From positions 2,232,001 through 2,296,000 of the forward strand of contig OZ245822.1 of assembly GCA_965228545.1 (NCBI GenBank): a DNA stretch of 64,000 nucleotides. Direction: 5' to 3'. The notes beneath the pieces were generated by a model. That model worked only from the letters and a program-made list of their open reading frames with translations, was not told the origin of the DNA and did no database searches. Origin of the DNA: HXMU1420-13 sp965228545 (GTDB taxonomy: Bacteria > Bacteroidota > Rhodothermia > Balneolales > Balneolaceae). Shown here one piece after another: positions 61,882-64,000 of the stretch; within the stretch, counting starts at the first letter, position 1; every line of letters starts with the position of its first letter. The position numbers and the translations under genes are program-made.

Positions 61882-63281
61882 ATATCCAGCAGAAACTTGC
61901 GCTCACTTACATCACATTACTATCTATTGGTGTGGTTGTTATTAGTGCGTATGCCATTTTAAGTATACGTTCTTTTTTGTTGGATGAAGCTATCACACAG
62001 TTCGAAGAAGACGCCCGTACCTTCGCCGAATCGCTGGAATTAGAAGACGATTTTACCGATTTATTTATCAAAACAACATTTACTGCTGATCTTACCGGCT
62101 ATCAGATTGCGCTGTTCGATTCGTCGGGAACGGTGCTTGTAAACGCCCCCGTGGATGCCCCTGAATTCCAAGATTCCCGTGCATTTATGAACGATGAGAT
62201 TTTGGCTCAACTGTTAACCTCTAATCAGGTTATACTAAATGATGAAGATCTCGATCAGGTAATTTCCTTTCATACTATCAATCGCGATATCACAGAAGTT
62301 CATTTTCTTCGCATTTCTAAAAATAAACAGCAGCTGTACGCGGCAGCTGCTTCTATACGGCACCTTATTTATGGCGCAATGATTGGCTCAATTCTGGTAG
62401 TGATTATTGTTAGCATTTATTTTGCACGTTACTTAGGCAAACCTATTAAGCAATTAGAAGAAGCTGCACTTGACATAGCGAGTGGTAATTTAGATCGGGA
62501 GATTGATCTCGCCCGGCAAGACGAATTTGGATCGCTGGCGAAGTCGTTGAATAACATGGCCGCAAAACTAAAAGACGATTACGAGAAACTTAAAAACCTG
62601 AATGTGAAACAAAACGAGTTTTTCGCGGACATCGCCCATGAAGTTCGAAATCCTTTGCATACAATTTCCGGCGCTATGGAAATGCTGCAATTAGAGGGGT
62701 TAAGTGAGGAAAAGAAAGCGCAATATTTACACACCGCGCAAAAACAGATCGATCGTGTGGTTCGGCTTTTTCAGGATATTAAGTCGTTACAACGTTTTGA
62801 TATGGATGAGAGCTACATTCACAAATCGAGCTTTGTGATAGAAGATTTAATCACCGAGGTAATAAAGACCTACAAACCCATCGCTACCGAGAAAAATAAT
62901 GCGTTGCTGTACCATAAAAAAGGCGAGCATATAGTTTTTGCCGATTACGAGAAGATGGAACAAGTGCTTGACAACTTAGTATCGAACGCCATCAAGTATA
63001 CACACGAAGGCGAAATTCGTGTAGATTGTGCCCGCATTGGAAACGAGGTGAAAATTTCGGTTAATGATAGCGGAATTGGTATAGGAGAGGAACATTTAGA
63101 GCGATTATTTGATCGTTTTTACCGAACCGATAAAGCGCGTAGCCGTGATAAAGGCGGAACAGGGTTGGGGCTTGCAGTTGTGAAAGGAATTCTAAATGCG
63201 CACAATACCGAGATCTATGTAGAAAGCACACCGGATATTGGCTCTACGTTCTACTTCTCACTACCCATTCACGATGGTTAA
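61878..63281 (+). CDS. Sensor histidine kinase with HAMP domain
   Basis: 467 residues starting at GTG 61878. One helix (about 8-30), a periplasmic loop of some 130 residues, a second helix near 165-185, HAMP (RYLGKPIKQLEEAALDIASG), HisKA with His in DIAHEVRNPLHTIS, N-box NLVSNAIKYTHEG, G-boxes NDSGIGIG and GGTGLGLAVV. It is the partner of the OmpR-type regulator. Its last four bases overlap the convergent aquaporin gene end. Confidence 0.93.
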   Translation: MNIQQKLALTYITLLSIGVVVISAYAILSIRSFLLDEAITQFEEDARTFAESLELEDDFTDLFIKTTFTADLTGYQIALFDSSGTVLVNAPVDAPEFQDSRAFMNDEILAQLLTSNQVILNDEDLDQVISFHTINRDITEVHFLRISKNKQQLYAAAASIRHLIYGAMIGSILVVIIVSIYFARYLGKPIKQLEEAALDIASGNLDREIDLARQDEFGSLAKSLNNMAAKLKDDYEKLKNLNVKQNEFFADIAHEVRNPLHTISGAMEMLQLEGLSEEKKAQYLHTAQKQIDRVVRLFQDIKSLQRFDMDESYIHKSSFVIEDLITEVIKTYKPIATEKNNALLYHKKGEHIVFADYEKMEQVLDNLVSNAIKYTHEGEIRVDCARIGNEVKISVNDSGIGIGEEHLERLFDRFYRTDKARSRDKGGTGLGLAVVKGILNAHNTEIYVESTPDIGSTFYFSLPIHDG

Positions 63282-63892
63282 TCGCTCGTGCACCAATGCA
63301 TTAATGCAGCTAAGGCAGCACCTGTTAGTGGTGCAGCTGTAAACAGCGGAATGCTCTCGAACGATTTGCCACGTTCTGCCCAAAAGTCGATGATTGAAGT
63401 ACTAATCGACATTGCAGGGTTCATGTAAGCCCCCGAGATGTTTACGCCAATCATAATGCAAGCTGTGAGCGTTAAACCAACGCCTAACGCATTAATCCGA
63501 AGCGATTCTTCATTGCCATTATTAATCAAGTTTAGATAAGCGGTTACAAATAAAAACGACAGAAAAGCTTCAACCGTGGCTTGTTGATAAAGATTGGTAG
63601 TGGTAGGTGGTTCTACAAAAAAAACTGAATGGGTGACCATTAAAATAATGCCGGCAGCGGCAAAAGCGCCAAGCAGTTGGCTTGCAGTATATCCCAAAAA
63701 CATACGGAAGGTCATATTTCGGCGTAAAAAATAAGCAAAGGAAACGGCCGGGTTAAAGTGGGCTCCAGAGCTATACATAGCCATATAAATTAATACAGAG
63801 AGGGCAACCCCCAAAGCTAAAGGCTCGGTAGAAAGCCCAAAAGCCAACACCAATGCCATAGTCCCGATTACTTCTATTAAGTATTTACGCAT
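63278..63892 (-). CDS. Aquaporin/MIP family channel with atypical second NPA motif
   Basis: 204 residues with six helices. The first NPA is in HFNPAVSF (47-49) and the second in GAYMNPAMS (158-160). In most family members the second NPA is followed by Arg, which shapes the selectivity filter; here it is Met161. The Gly-rich helix pairs are present but the protein is short for a MIP channel. It is convergent with the kinase, overlapping by four bases. Confidence 0.85.
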   Translation of the reverse strand: MRKYLIEVIGTMALVLAFGLSTEPLALGVALSVLIYMAMYSSGAHFNPAVSFAYFLRRNMTFRMFLGYTASQLLGAFAAAGIILMVTHSVFFVEPPTTTNLYQQATVEAFLSFLFVTAYLNLINNGNEESLRINALGVGLTLTACIMIGVNISGAYMNPAMSISTSIIDFWAERGKSFESIPLFTAAPLTGAALAALMHWCTSD

Positions 63893-64000
63893 TCTTAACC
63901 GCTAAATGTACTTCAGTCCTTCCAAATTATAGGAAGCTAATTGCAACCGATAGTAATTGCAAACAACATCAAACAATCAATTCAAATGTTGGTATATTGT

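Overview
The window looks like chromosomal core from a Gram-negative member of the FCB group, most likely Balneolota/Rhodothermota. Two large secreted proteins end in a type IX secretion (T9SS) type A sorting domain of the YPNPFNPS type, there is a small PID-CTERM protein, lipoproteins with Bacteroidota-style lipoboxes are common, and GC is moderate (by eye about 40-45%). No rRNA, tRNA, transposase, prophage or CRISPR array was seen.

Layout. 1-6.4 kb (all minus): two tandem paralogous lipoproteins, a T9SS-exported metzincin-type protease whose start is lost in a G7 tract, a tandem intergenic repeat, a DUF456 membrane protein, a class III nucleotidyl cyclase and an SQR/NDH-2-like flavoprotein. 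6.5-14.1 kb: PPi-type phosphofructokinase, POT peptide transporter, M20 amidohydrolase, two outer-membrane proteins, mnmE. 14.1-24.5 kb: a histidine kinase/receiver pair, an M16 protease, secG, an MscS channel, an SRAP (HMCES/YedK) homologue without its catalytic residues, a CPBP protease and a degenerate DEAD-box protein carrying three acidic repeats. 24.6-35 kb: lipoproteins, an exonuclease/endonuclease/phosphatase-family protein, a broken YdeI/OmdA gene, an alpha-oxoamine synthase, the TIGR03546/TIGR03545 pair and envelope proteins.

35.1-40.6 kb is a tightly packed minus-strand operon: Kef-like antiporter, DsbA-like protein, UBP zinc finger, soluble kinase with an N-terminal cyclic-nucleotide-binding domain, and a receiver fused to a thioredoxin-reductase-like flavoprotein. 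Its thiol-redox proteins lack CxxC pairs. A related kinase/receiver pair recurs at 54.7-59.2 kb in an operon with a SLC13-type transporter and a phosphate-selective-type porin. Together with the cyclase at 4.5 kb these suggest cyclic-nucleotide and redox signalling that ends in enzymes and transporters rather than DNA-binding regulators. This is the best candidate for a little-described system here.

40.9-48.8 kb: a one-protein hybrid two-component regulator (7TM-DISM, kinase, receiver, AraC HTH) lies directly upstream of a 1511-residue RCC1-repeat T9SS protein and a PID-CTERM protein. A 21-bp-period direct repeat sits in front of the RCC1 gene. 48.8-51.7 kb: a set resembling the mhq quinone-resistance genes (ring-cleaving dioxygenase, MFS pump, carboxylesterase) with a perfect 19-bp palindrome at its promoter. 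51.8-54.7 kb: Ste24-type protease, a PIN toxin-antitoxin pair and a trans-sulfuration enzyme. 59.4-63.9 kb: DUF58 protein, short-chain dehydrogenase, OmpR-type two-component system and an aquaporin-family channel without the usual Arg after its second NPA.

Several genes (protease, cyclase, hybrid regulator) lose a normal start or 5' frame, the protease and the regulator at homopolymer runs. This could be phase variation, real decay or sequencing error; the sequence alone cannot decide.
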